The notes under the pieces: model-generated
Seen by the model: only the letters and a program-made list of their open reading frames with translations
What the model was told of the DNA's origin: nothing
Databases searched by the model: none
From: Epiperipatus broadwayi
Lineage: Eukaryota > Onychophora > Udeonychophora > Euonychophora > Peripatidae
Assembly: GCA_028023455.1 (NCBI GenBank)
Contig: JAQFVV010000450.1
Span: forward strand, 186,001 to 250,000
DNA: 64,000 nucleotides
Direction: 5' to 3'
Position numbers and translations under genes: made by a program
In this document: one piece after another, positions 1-10,757 of the stretch
How positions within the stretch are numbered: the stretch's first letter is position 1
How the letters are laid out: the number at the start of each line of letters is the position of its first letter

Positions 1-473
1 TACTTCTGTGAATATAACATGGATGCTATTGGAATATTTTGGAAGCCAAGCCCAATTTATGGTGTAAACATTGTTTCTGGCAAACCCTATCATGTTCTAA
101 GATAATTATGTTACGATTTATTCACTCAATACAATATTTAGTATTGAGGCTTTTTATGCCATCTTTAAATAAGCGAGAGGTTAATATCCAACAGTTACAA
201 TTCCCAATAAGAACTGATTAACATTTTATTACTTCATTGTGTACTAAGAATACCTAGATCCTTTTGAATAATAATGGACATGCTTATGTATCACCTATCT
301 GAGAAAAAAAAAATTAAAATGGATTTAAAATAATTTCAAGATTAGCTGGCCTAAATTCGAATCCAGGTAGTAGGTATGATAAAACAATTTACTATTGTTG
401 CACAGAAAGTCCATCTACTGTATCTACATATGTATAATTTTTATTTATAAATACAATTTTATATTAAAATTAA
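1..473. other. AT-rich spacer, nothing recognised
   Basis: Short runs of A and T. A 60-codon open frame near the start has no recognisable motif and no supporting context. Confidence 0.6.
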
Positions 474-565
474 TATTTTTTTTTCCTCATGTGTCATAGT
501 ATCAGCCCGGAAGAGAACCCACTATCCCGGGACAACTGCTTGTAAAGCAGCTGTCGAGCAATGGC
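474..565 (-). mobile_element. Degraded tRNA-headed SINE
   Basis: Read on the minus strand, this matches the SINE at 26.8 kb: a CTGC/GCAG anticodon-like stem around the loop TTTACAA, then a damaged box B region and the sequence ending CACATGAG. It finishes in an A-run, seen as T's at 474-484 on the plus strand. An insertion interrupts the region around the T-arm, and the 5' half is poorly preserved, so this is an old copy. Confidence 0.65.
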
Positions 566-2656
566 AAAAAAAAAAAACTTCCCATTTTTCAAAATTGTAT
601 ATATATATGATGTTATGGTCTTAATAAACTAAAAACATATACATTTGATTTTTTTAAATTTATTAAATTCAATCCTCCCTCAAGAATTATCAAATCATAT
701 CTTTTTTTTTTTTTTTACTTGATTTGTTTTCTGTGAAATTTAAAATTGTTAGATATGGTTGACTCTGTACAATTTGACCTGAGGATTTAAAAATATTTTT
801 TTTTGCAGTTTATTTGAAACTATTAAAAAGCAAAAAACAAAAACGAAATCATTAATTATACAGAACTTATTAATATACGGTAACTCTTTCTTTGCTCATG
901 AAGGCGATTATATAATAAGCTTAGTTTTAATATAGATATATTAGTAAACTACTTATAATTTCAAATGTTAATAGAATGCTTTGTTATTTGGAAGTTCATA
1001 TGCGTTCAAGCATGAAAAATGATAGGACTGAACTGTAATATATAGGTTTTGAGCTCTATAATCCACCACCACTCTTATTTTTGCACAATTTACTAAATTC
1101 AAAAACCAAACATTCCTGGATTGATATCCAGCTGAGAAACAAAAAAATGTTTTCATCAACTAAATGAAACAGCTGTTCTTGATGTATGACATTGGTGCTC
1201 GAACGTCATGTAATCTCCTGAACAACTTGCCGCATGATTTTTTTTTAATTTTATTAAATAAAATAAGATAAATTTGTAAAAATAATCAAGTTGCCACTAA
1301 TACGCAAGAGTCCTAATTAATACATCTTTACAAAGACATTCTTGAAATTGAGTACTGAATAATTGCAATGAATTTTTCATATTGTGGCTAGTTAGTCTCT
1401 TTTTGTGAATCACAAATATTATTTTAAATACTCATCAATTAAGTGTTGCCATAAAAGCAGAAACAGCATAAAATAGTATCAATTCACACAAGTATAAGTA
1501 AGGTGTGCTACATATATGGACAACCAAGCCTGCTATTTTAATCACATATGTTAATGAAACTTCTTTAATCATTAGTGGTTATTTTATTGTTTTTCTATAT
1601 GTATGAAGAATCAGGTTGGTTTCTTTTGGTAATTGTGCTATAATTTTCTATTCAATGTACAAAAGTTTTTAAATGAACTTTATTGTTTGAGAGAATAATT
1701 AAAATCATTTTTATTTTGGGTGCTTAAAAAAAATGTTTTTTTCATGAAATAAAAAGATATTTATAAAATATTGTAAAACTATATACATATATCTATTTTG
1801 TTTTGAATGTTAAGGTCCTTCATTTTGATTCTATAGTTTATATTTTGTTCTTTTTAACAATAAAAGTTTTAACGAAACTTCAATTTTTTTAAAAATGTCG
1901 AATCTTGCACCACATTTAATGAAAGTCTAAGTTTTCAAAATAAACAATATTTCAGGAATAATCAGCAATTTTTTTTTAAAAAAATAATTCTAAAAGTTAA
2001 TCTGCAATTTCCTAAAATTCTGGGATCTTTCTTTATGCTGATAAAGTCTAATGTAAAAGTGTTCATGTTTTTAAAATAAGGATTATATGAAAAAAAAAAT
2101 CTTTGTCAAACTTTGCTTGATTAAAATCCCACTTGATAGTTATTAATTAATGTCAAATTTTTAATTTTGAAACATTCGTTTGCCGTTGGGTTATTTTTTG
2201 TACATTTTTTTGTTATTGTTGCTAAAAGGAGCCTATGAAAAAAAAAATTGCACTTTGACGATATTTAAATCTACATGATACTAGACCAGTAGGCTTCATG
2301 TACTTGCTATAAATTCCTTGTTTTAATTTTATAGATAGTGAATACATTTGCCAGTAGTAAAAAATAATTTATTTACAATTAGTTCAGTTTAAATCTAATA
2401 AAAACTTTTACCAAATAATGTATATATATATTTAATATTCAAGTTATTCAATATTAAAATTAAAGAAACATTTTCACATCTGCATTACATCTTTTGATTT
2501 ACAGCGAGATAACATTGAACAAACTCGAGCTTTTATTTACTGTAATGCTTGGTTATAATGACTAAAGTATATATATATATTTAAAGAAACTCCATTTCAT
2601 TAAAAAAATATTCAGTAAATAAGTATCAGTTCAATATATTTATTTACCAACTTGCA
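566..2656. other. AT-rich spacer, nothing recognised
   Basis: Dominated by A/T runs and short TA tracts. A 63-codon minus-strand frame at 968-1159 shows no domain. I found no repeat shared with the rest of the window. Confidence 0.55.
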
Positions 2657-2869
2657 GTGATACTAATTTAAAGTTGTAATTATAAATTTTATTAAACGCC
2701 CATTATTATATTAAGTAATAATTTACTAAGGCTGTAACCTTAGAAAAATAAGCGTCTGAAAAATACGAAGGTAGGGACCTCTATAGGTCTTAAAACACAA
2801 TAGAGGTCCCTACCTTCGTATTTTTCAGACGCTTATTTTTCTAAGGTTACAGCCTAAGTGATACTAATT
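2657..2869. mobile_element. Hairpin-bearing insertion with direct-repeat flanks
   Basis: A perfect 55 bp inverted repeat (2729-2783 against 2801-2855) encloses a 17 base loop. The arms are clearly richer in G+C than the surroundings. The 12-mer GTGATACTAATT lies at 2657-2668 and again at 2858-2869, directly after the right arm. This looks like a target-site duplication around an insert of about 190 bp. The lack of any mismatch between arms suggests a recent origin or ongoing arm-to-arm conversion. I do not recognise the family. Confidence 0.6.
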
Positions 2870-3691
2870 GCAAAAGTAAAAACATAATTCTGCCGAAAGC
2901 ATAAAAATCATTCCCTATCATATTTAGCCATTTGAAATTTCTTTTTTTTTAACACATTCAAAATGAAACTTTATGCACTAAAATATATTTATTTCTAGTA
3001 TTATTTTAGTGCGCTTGTTTGTGTACACACTTATAAAAGAAAATGAGCAGTGATTTTTTTTTTATGTGCGTGCTATATCTTTAAAAATAATAATACATGT
3101 TATTTATATTTACTAATTTTATGTAAAAAAAAAACAAAACTTGGTCTTATCAATTTGATTTAAGTCAACCTAATAGATCTACTCTGAACATAAAACTATC
3201 CAGATATAGAGGTCCTAACATTTTCTTTTCATATATATAACATTTAGTTAAAGCAATATTGGGAAACAGTATGTGCTGGAATTAAATAATACAAATATGC
3301 TCCTATCAATTCAAATTTTCTTTACATGCATTCAAACTCAAATTTCACAATAGTGTTAATGCATTCAACCAACATACCTAAAGGCAGGGGTAGAACAGGT
3401 TGGATAAAACTTAAAAAAATTTTTTTTGGTTTCTCAATCAGGTTTAAGATTTTTCTTTCAGAACGCTAGAAAAAAGCTAAGTTCTTCCAATGATCCAAAA
3501 TTAATTGGGAAATGGATATTTAGCTATTCTTAGTTAGTAGAAAAACAGTAATAGAAAACTGCTCAAAACATCACCATTTTGCAAATGATAAGCCGGTGAG
3601 TAATGCCTTCTTCTTTATTGTTTGTTCATGCATGGTATTAAAGAAGTTTGTGCTCTGTAATGTGCTATTTTATGTTACTTATTATATATAA
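2870..3691. other. AT-rich spacer, nothing recognised
   Basis: No shared repeat, no coding signal and no inverted repeat noticed. Scattered T-runs. Confidence 0.5.
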
Positions 3692-3865
3692 GAGGGATTT
3701 GAACTTAGGATTTTTCAAACTATATTCGTCCTCCATACATTCTCAAACAACTGCCATACATGACCACATACATGCAAAAAGGATATATGTTCCCAAATAT
3801 ACATATTTCGTATAGAATCAGCACTCATCAGTTGAGCCAGATCATAATCTCTCACATTGAATGAA
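3692..3865 (-). mobile_element. R3 dispersed repeat with hammerhead-like motif
   Basis: A minus-strand copy of a family also seen at 22.4, 30.9 and 63.1 kb. On the minus strand it has an inner hammerhead-like segment followed by a conserved tail ending near TTCAAATCCC. Unlike the other copies, both core boxes (CTGATGA and GAAA) are intact. The inverted leading arm of the 22.4 kb copy is not seen here. Confidence 0.7.
3788..3859 (-). ncRNA. Hammerhead ribozyme-like motif (R3)
   Basis: On the minus strand CTGATGA (3831-3825) is followed by a partly paired stem II beginning GTGCTG, then GAAA (3809-3806) and the near-palindrome ATATGTAT as a minimal stem III. The proximal stem I strand is TCAA, pairing with the T/G-rich bases after the predicted cleavage site. 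Stem II is damaged in its middle (one C-A and one U-U opposition), so activity is uncertain. The distal stem I partner is also poorly preserved in this copy. Confidence 0.45.
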
Positions 3866-4430
3866 TAGATTAATTATATACATAATAGTATTTATTTTCC
3901 GCAACTTTCCATACTTTTTATACATGTTTGTAAACAAGCATTTAAAAAATAGGTCTTATTTATATTGACCATAGTTTTTATAAGAATGTTTTTTGACTGT
4001 TGCTAAGAAATTGATGATTGCTAAGTTTAATGGCTATGAAATAATCAAGCCTATTTACAAGCTGAAAAAAAGTATCTTGCAAATTTATAAGTACAATATT
4101 ACTTTTAATTATTAATTAAAGTAAAATTGAACGCATATACTCTTTAATCTTATTCTTTGCATAATCTTTTTGATTAATTTAAAACTATTAATTATATAAA
4201 TACAATGATTAGAAATGTTATTTGTTGCTTTTATATGTAAATATCCATAAACTTACACACAGAAATCTTATAAGACATTTTTGTGAAGGTTTAGCACAAA
4301 GTAATGGTAAGTTGGATGATAAGTTATATATTGATTACAAAGACTTTTGTTAATTATAAAATTTGCTTTTCAACAGGTGATTTAATATAGACATATTTTA
4401 ATACGCAGAATGAATGTTTTAATTTGGCTG
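3866..4430. other. AT-rich spacer, nothing recognised
   Basis: No repeat partner or coding signal seen. Confidence 0.5.
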
Positions 4431-4752
4431 TTTAACCGTTTTTGCAAAATATACAGGTGTGTCATCAAAAAAAAAAAAAGTTCTAGTGAAATGCATATAA
4501 GGTAAGATAATATAATGTGGTTGCAGATACTTATTAGGTGTGTTATTCAATCTATTACATATATTTCTTCCAGTTGTAACATGGATAATATGTTTAATTT
4601 AAATATTTCCATGTTTTTGTAAAAATATACACGTGTTTCATCTAACAAATAGAGAGTTCAGGTGACATGCATTTATAGTAAAACAAAATAGTGCGATTGC
4701 AGATACTTATCAGATGCATTAGTCAATCCATTACATATTCTGTTTCAAGGAG
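4431..4752. repeat. Diverged tandem duplication, about 176 bp period
   Basis: The segment around TTGCAGATACTTAT at 4521 recurs at 4697. The preceding AAATATACA..GTGT..TCATC block and the following TCAATC.ATTACATAT block recur in the same order. Many substitutions separate the two units, so the duplication is old. No product is suggested. Confidence 0.65.
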
Positions 4753-5603
4753 TGTTAAACTGTGCTATATAAATTCTCCCACTTATTCTGAGACATTGGT
4801 AAGACAAATACCATATATATATATGACTGATTACTAAAACTTTCAAGTTCTGAACTTAAATGGTTCACAAAATTGTCACAGTCTGACTATTGTTTTTGTT
4901 TGGATGTTTCCAGCTCACTTGGTGAATAAGTTTCTTGTGAACAATGAGCAATAATTTAAAATTGATAATTTCTGGATAAAGACATCACAAATCTTAATCA
5001 TCTGGCTGTTTACACATATGCAAACTTAAAATCAAGACTCACTCAGCATGCTCATTTATATAACAGTACTAAATGCAACGGCACGTACAGCTCAGTATTT
5101 ACAAACCATGAGAAAAATCTGGTCATTCCTTAAAACCTGCTGATGCTAAAATTATTTGCCTAGAAAATAATAATAAAAAAATGAAAATAAAATAAGCGTG
5201 ACACATAATTAACTCTAAAAACTCCATGAATATGAGCCAATAGCATTCTTCTTAGCAAGCACTGACTGTTTAATCCAATGACGTAGTTCAATTTACACAT
5301 GCAAACCTATTATAATCAGGGACTAGTTTAATGTATATTTATATGCGTGCAGATATGCTAATATTCACTTTAGTTATGCTTTGACAAAGATATACCATAT
5401 CGAAAGCCTGGCTTAGCAAAGTAATAAATGTTATTTTAGACCAAAATTTACTACTGTAATAGTTGATAATTATCTGCATACTGTTGTAAAAAATTTTTTA
5501 TTATATATTATGTACAGTATATAAATCTATTATAAATTATTCTTATGTATATCTATCATATATGAGATCATTTTCTGAGTTTATATATATATATTGCAAA
5601 GAA
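4753..5603. other. AT-rich spacer, nothing recognised
   Basis: No open frame with recognisable content and no repeat partner found in the window. Confidence 0.5.
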
Positions 5604-5800
5604 ATCAAGTCATATATCATGCGACTTAATTAAATAAACTTATATTACAAATGTTATATAATGAGCAAGCCAAAAGCTCTTAACAAGCTTTTCAGGACAT
5701 CCCTATTCTCAGACCAGTTTCTAGCTCTGGCTTTCATCAGTGAGGTGCTAGGATATTCAATCATTAGATTTAAAATATCAGGTCAACTGATAAGAAAGCT
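5604..5800 (-). mobile_element. R1 dispersed repeat, single diverged copy
   Basis: Matches the tandem repeat at 28.5-29.3 kb on the same strand. Shared blocks are TACAAATGTTATATA, AGCTCTTAACAAGCTT, the AGACC.GTTTCT block and GATATTC with ATTAGATT after it. The similarity fades after about 5780. It carries the best preserved hammerhead-like core of this family. Confidence 0.7.
5702..5752 (-). ncRNA. Hammerhead ribozyme-like motif (R1)
   Basis: Minus strand, in order: CCTA (distal stem I), CTCA (proximal stem I), CTGATGA at 5740-5734, an AGC/GCT stem II with a four-base loop, GAAAC at 5721-5717, then TGGTC, TGAG and TAGG. CTCA pairs with TGAG, and CCTA with TAGG across an internal loop. All core bases match the hammerhead consensus except that the pair closing stem II next to the core is an A-A opposition. 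Stem III is only ACTGGT, which would pair mainly in a dimer. Cleavage is predicted between 5712 and 5711. Confidence 0.5.
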
Positions 5801-6470
5801 TTAAAATGATTTCAGAATTAAATTGCAAACAAGATAGATCATGATCACTTATGATTTTTTTGACACATTGGGGGAAAAAAAAGGACATGCAAAGCACTAT
5901 GATTCTATTAAATCCACCAATGACACTCTTTTATATGATGATAATAATATTCCAAATAGAAAGAACATGTATTTTGATTTTTTTTTTTTTTGAATAAAAA
6001 TACAAGAATTGAAATAATGACTTTTAATGATATGTCTAATATATCCATTCTTTTAAATTTGAACAAAGACATCCAGATTAGTGAAATTAAAACAGCTTTT
6101 TGTAATCTTAAAAATAGAAAGACTGCCAATCCTGATCAGATATTTGGAGAAATGATAAAACATGAAAATGATAATACATGATTAGTGATATGTTATTTTA
6201 AAACAATATTAGAATTTTTTAGCAATATGCGGATTCATGAAGTTATGCCATCTGATTATAAGAATGCTTTTATTGTTACAATTTTTAAAAATAAATGAAA
6301 TACACAGTATCATGAAGCAGACAGACATCAAGATATAATTGAAGTTTGATAATAGAATTAATCTGAAATAGACTAAAAGCAAGAAAAAAAGTTTCATTCT
6401 CTTGATTTCTGCATTTACAATCTACTAATGATTATGCTAACTTTTCCAAGTCAAAAAAAATGATATAATG

Positions 6471-6890
6471 AATATACTTAATTGTATTTTTATATTGGAC
6501 TATTTCCACCATCTAATATGTGTGTTGAATGTCTTTAGAAAAATTCAGTTTTATTTAAATATTCCAAATACATTCAACTGTTAGTAATATCACAGCAAAC
6601 TGTTTAGTATATGCACCAACTGTTAGTAATATCACAGCAAACAGGTTAGTATATGCACCAACTGTTAGTAATATCACAGCAAACAGGTTAGTATATGCAC
6701 CAACTGTTAGTAATATCACAGCAAACAGGTTAGTATATGCACCAATTGTTAGTAATATCACAGCAAACAGGTTAGTATATGCACCAACTGTTAGTAATAT
6801 AAATAGGTTAGATGATATAAATAGTCCAATATAAAAATACAACTAGAACATCATCATCATAAACCTTCAGGAAAACACAATATACTTAAT
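6471..6890. mobile_element. Nested inverted-repeat element with minisatellite core
   Basis: The 12-mer AATATACTTAAT at 6471-6482 and 6879-6890 brackets the insert, and removing the insert with one copy restores LINE reading continuity. Just inside, a 23 bp perfect inverted repeat (6482-6504 and 6820-6842) extends imperfectly for about 45 bp. The interior holds a 42 bp tandem repeat. The right arm lies about 36 bp from the right direct repeat. The element is therefore younger than the LINE fragment. I do not recognise the family. Confidence 0.75.
6575..6812. repeat. 42 bp minisatellite, about 5.5 copies
   Basis: The unit starting CAACTGTTAGTAATATCACA repeats at 6575, 6617, 6659, 6701, 6743 and 6785 (partial). 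Copies differ at only a few bases. Because 42 is a multiple of three, the array is open in frame on the minus strand (95 codons, 14-residue repeat). I regard that as a by-product of periodicity rather than a gene. Confidence 0.9.
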
Positions 6891-7065
6891 GTTTTGAATG
6901 ATTTTTGGCTTAATAATTAATGTTTAAAAAAATCGTCTTGTTTCAGTTAGTGATAAAAAAAAAAAAAAAATCTTTAGCAACTGTTACATTGGATAATTCT
7001 CAACTTGAGAATGTTATCCAATTTAAATATGTTGGTAGCTCTTCAGTAGAAAAGTAGATTTAGAA

Positions 7066-8114
7066 GGTAAGTTGTAAATTGTTACATTTTGAATTACAAG
7101 TGGCAAACTTACTCTACCCACAATGTTGACACCCACTACTCCAGATAAATACAGTAATTGTTATAACTAATGACTTATTAAATTAGAGATAGTCTCTAGA
7201 GCAAATAACTTTAAACCTCAGTTAAAGATTAATATATATATATATATTTAATTAAACACGCACATGGAGTTATTCACAATTATGTTTACGATATGTAATC
7301 TCTTTATAAATGTATTAAACCCCCCCCCCCACATATTCTTTTCAAATCATATGAATAAAGATACAATAAAAGGCAAATGACCTCCCAAGAAGCATTTTGT
7401 TAAACTGTAACAAGATTCTAATGTGATACTGCTGCATTTACCCAAGTTAAAGAAATAAATTATTTCACTGTAGTGATACCGACAAACTTCCTCGAAGTAG
7501 AAAATGAATGATTGATAACAGAATTGCTAAAAAAAAAAAAAAAAAGAAGAGGAACTAGAGCATGATTTTCATGTGAGAGGTAGATACTGTTTATATATAA
7601 AGGTTATCCCAAAGATATTTTAAAGAAGTGCAATGTTATCTGCTTTCACTGGAAAGAATACAACAGAGAGCTATATCTAGACAAGACTTTTCAAAAACAA
7701 AAAAATTGCATAGAAAAAGATAAAGCATCACAAAATATTAAATAAGCAGAAGAGGGAAATAACATGATTTATATGTGGATATATTTATAGTTCACATATT
7801 GATAAGTATACATGTCAATAAAGTCATTTTTAGTGTGTAATAACTATTAATTTTGACATTGTTCTTTCTTGAAATTGGAATAATCACACTTGTTTACAAA
7901 TGAAATAAGTATATATATATATCATCTGTAATAAAAATGCATAAATGATTTAGGTAAAAAGAAAAACAGACAATAAAAGAAGTCCATATTGTATTATAAA
8001 TTGATGATGTTCAAAATTAAAAGGATACTGATTGAAAACTAATTCCTATCTCAAACATATTGAAGGAAAAAAGAAGTTCATTTCTTAGAAAAAGAAAAAA
8101 TAGAATAATAAAAT
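7066..8114. other. AT-rich spacer with poly-C tract
   Basis: Holds an 11 base C run at 7320-7330, TA tracts near 7232 and 7908, and an A-run near 7530. No gene or shared repeat is seen. Confidence 0.5.
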
Positions 8115-8200
8115 TTCCAGCACAGCTGCCTTACAAGCAGTAGTCCTGTGTTCGCTTCCCGGTCGATGCTTTGTCACATGAAAAAAAAAAAAAGTTCCAG
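8115..8200 (+). mobile_element. 5'-truncated tRNA-headed SINE
   Basis: Begins inside the tRNA-like region at CACAGCTGCC, with the anticodon-like loop CTTACAA, box B-like GTTCGCTTCCC, the tail TTTGTCACATG and a 13-base A-run. TTCCAG stands directly before it (8115-8120) and directly after the A-run (8195-8200), a plausible short target duplication. Box A is missing. Confidence 0.7.
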
Positions 8201-9114
8201 TTTAAATTTTCAAGCTAAAACAAACCACTTCTTAAGATCAGTGTGTTATTTTTAAACGTAAGTTTATCATACGTGTGTATACACATATACGACATACAAA
8301 CAATTTAAAAAGATTTATATTTTAAAATGTATTTACTTATTTACATGTTCATCTACTTGCCTATCTACTCATCCCATCCATCTATATATAAGATTAAGTT
8401 GATTTATCATTAAGAACAAACAATTATAATATAGTTCATGCTTTTACAATAATTATCAACAAATCTTTAAATATTTTTAATATGATGCAATATAATCTTG
8501 TATTTCATTAACTTCTTTTATAAACATTTAAAAAAAAAATCCATTAATAGCTATAGAATTTATAATATACATATCTATCTATTATTACGATTACAAAATA
8601 CATTTAATAACAACAATACTTCTATTTTTATAACTTTCACATTAATTTTTATTTCTATTTTATTTTTGTTTACAATTGATTCTGTTAAAATATCTTTATA
8701 ATTATGAATACTATTATTTCTATAAATGCAATAAATAAAAAAATTATATAAAAAAGAAGAAAATGACATGCAAATATCAATAAAGCATTATGGGAAAATA
8801 CAGATTGGTTATTTGATAACATATACAAGGCAATAAGGCACTAATCATTCCCTGATGGAAATCTAATTAGTATGATATAAACTACCCTGTGTATTATTCT
8901 CCACCATTATCTCTATTGACTACATAAATTTCTCTTTTAGAACTTTTAATCCAGTATTATTTTCCACATCACATTAAACAAATTTTCTTAACTCATTCAT
9001 TCATTTTAAACATAATCTCCTTTCAGATCTAATAAAACTGTTGAGATTCAGTTGGCCATCTAATATTGTCTCTACTAGCAACATGTTGACACAACTCAAT
9101 GATAGTTTCTTTAT
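8201..9114. other. AT-rich spacer, nothing recognised
   Basis: Open frames of 64-67 codons on both strands near 8498-8769 consist of I, N, Y, F and K from A/T runs and are not credible genes. Confidence 0.5.
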
Positions 9115-9686
9115 TAATAAATAATGGAGAGAATGATAATGATGAGTTAGAAGAAGATAACTGCTACAAATATCTTGGTCAAATTATTACTACATATAAA
9201 ACATAATGAATAAAGTTAATCATAGAATTAAACTTGGTTGGAGTACTTTTGCTGGAAATAACCTAATATTAAAAGGAAATATGCCTATATGTTTGAAAAG
9301 AAAGGTTTTTAATATTTTACCAGTTCTTACTTATGGATCTGAGACTTGAACACTTAACAGAAGAGCAATACAAAGACTTTACACCACACAATGGAGAGAT
9401 GCATGTCAGGAGTAACAAGAGATTGAAAACAAAATACATGCTTGAGAGAACAAACAGGTGTTATTAACATCATTGAAAGAATTAACAGTTAAAATCTTAA
9501 ACTGTATTCCAAGAAATTGTAAAAGACCTAGAAAGAGACTTCATGTGAGATGGATGGATAAAATCAGGAAGAGTGCTGGGGATGATGTGGAAAAGAGAGT
9601 CTAGAGACTGGAGAAGATGGATTGAATTTGGAGAAATAATCCATTCTGTAGTGGATCAACAATTGTAAAAATGATGATGATGAATG
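9115..9686 (+). pseudogene. RTE-like LINE 3' end (thumb and C-terminus)
   Basis: Frame-broken plus-strand remnant of the C-terminal part of a non-LTR retrotransposon polyprotein. In order: CYKYLGQIITT (about 9163-9195), LPVLTYGSET then a stop replacing the usual tryptophan (about 9317-9352), and ILNCIPRNCKRPRKRLHVRW followed by MDKIRKSAG (about 9495-9580). The 3' terminus has the GTGGATCAACAAT block and a short ATG/GAT repeat (9671-9684), as in RTE-clade elements. The same terminus occurs at 46.6 and 49.1 kb. At least three stops or shifts make it dead. The upstream reverse transcriptase core is missing. Confidence 0.85.
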
Positions 9687-9819
9687 GAGAGATGGATAGA
9701 TAAAATTATTTCCTGATGAAATAAAAAAAAACATCACCAAAGATAGAAATAATATAAATTTTCTGTAAACTTTTATATTTTTTAAAATTAAATCCTTAGA
9801 TTTTTATACTTTCAATTAG

Positions 9820-10038
9820 ATAAATTACAAATATTAATAATCAGCCATAAAGCTCAAAAAGATAGATGGATTCATTCTATCTTTTCACAAAGGCTTTATC
9901 TTGTGTTTGAAAGTGAGAGTATTCATTTATAGTTAAAATCTACAAAGCGCATGTGAATTAGCTTTATGGCTGATTATTAATATCACAGTTTATAAACATA
10001 GTGCTATATAAAATAAATATTTCATAAATTACAAATAT
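9820..10038. mobile_element. Short inverted-repeat element
   Basis: A perfect 24 bp inverted repeat (9831-9854 and 9960-9983; arm contains AATCAGCCATAAAGCT) encloses about 105 bp. The 15-mer ATAAATTACAAATAT occurs at 9820-9834 and 10024-10038 and could be a target duplication, although the sequence is low in complexity. Confidence 0.5.
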
Positions 10039-10356
10039 AATTTATGTATGAAAGAAAGCTTGACTTGTTTCTTTTATTGAATTTGATCACAAAACATATA
10101 TTTACATTATTAACAATATACTTGTTTCATAATATAAATAAAAGCAAAAGAGAATTGTTTATATAAATATATATGAACATTATCTACATATATGCTTCTC
10201 ACAGGTTATTATCTACCAATCTTCTATTACAATACACACACACATATATATATATAATTAAATGTTTATATGGATAATTATTATAATAAAGAATACAAAT
10301 AAAGAGATAATATCCATTAAAATAAGAATAAACTTTACCTTTTGATGTTTCTAAAA

Positions 10357-10757
10357 ATTAACAATTCCTAAGGCTAAACAAGTTTTTCTCATAAACATAT
10401 TATCTCCCATTTCTATTCATTATTATAATAATAATTCATATAACTATTTAATTCAACATATAAACCTCTGGAAAAGTTCAAATATTATTTGCAGAATGTC
10501 AAGAAAGTTGTTATTCTTTCACATTCTCATCCCTATAAAAATAGCTTTCTGGTTTTAAATTCATATAAGATCTTGGATTTGAAATAAAAGGGGACCTTTT
10601 TTACTTCCAAGACCCCCAGAAAATGTTATTATAGGTTTATGAGAAAAATTTGCTTAGCCTCAGAAATTGTTAATTAGCAATAATTGCTTATTTCTTAGTA
10701 ACATCACAAGATAAACATCCCTATTTAATGAATATTATCTCCTAATTTCTATTCATT
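10357..10757. mobile_element. Imperfect inverted-repeat element
   Basis: Arms of about 41 bp (10357-10396 and 10635-10675) pair with roughly six differences. Each arm contains GGCTAA and CTCATAAAC. The block TATTATCTCC.ATTTCTATTC follows the left arm at 10397 and recurs directly near 10735, so the unit is partly duplicated. No coding content. Confidence 0.55.

Larger units (their letters stand above)
5985..7065 (+). pseudogene. RTE-like LINE reverse transcriptase remnant (split)
   Basis: The plus-strand frame from 5990 reads a typical start of a non-LTR reverse transcriptase, with EIKTAFCNLKNRKTANPDQI followed by EMIK. After stop codons comes a block corresponding to the usual P.DYK.A.I..IFK motif (about 6245-6295), then a degenerate catalytic-loop region near 6425. 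After a nested insertion (6483-6878) the frame resumes as LNVLNDF and, near 7015-7045, ENVIQFKYVGSS, matching the F.YLGS motif. Stops, frameshifts and missing catalytic aspartates make it non-functional. The 3' part of the element is absent. Confidence 0.8.

Noticed and set aside
2729-2855. microRNA precursor
   Set aside because: A mismatch-free 55 bp stem and flanking direct repeats fit a mobile insertion better than a miRNA gene.
6575-6812. CRISPR array
   Set aside because: The 42 bp units are contiguous with no spacers, and the DNA is eukaryotic.
6555-6842. 95-codon minus-strand frame with a 14-residue repeat
   Set aside because: It is the in-frame reading of a 42 bp minisatellite inside an insertion, with no start context or domain.
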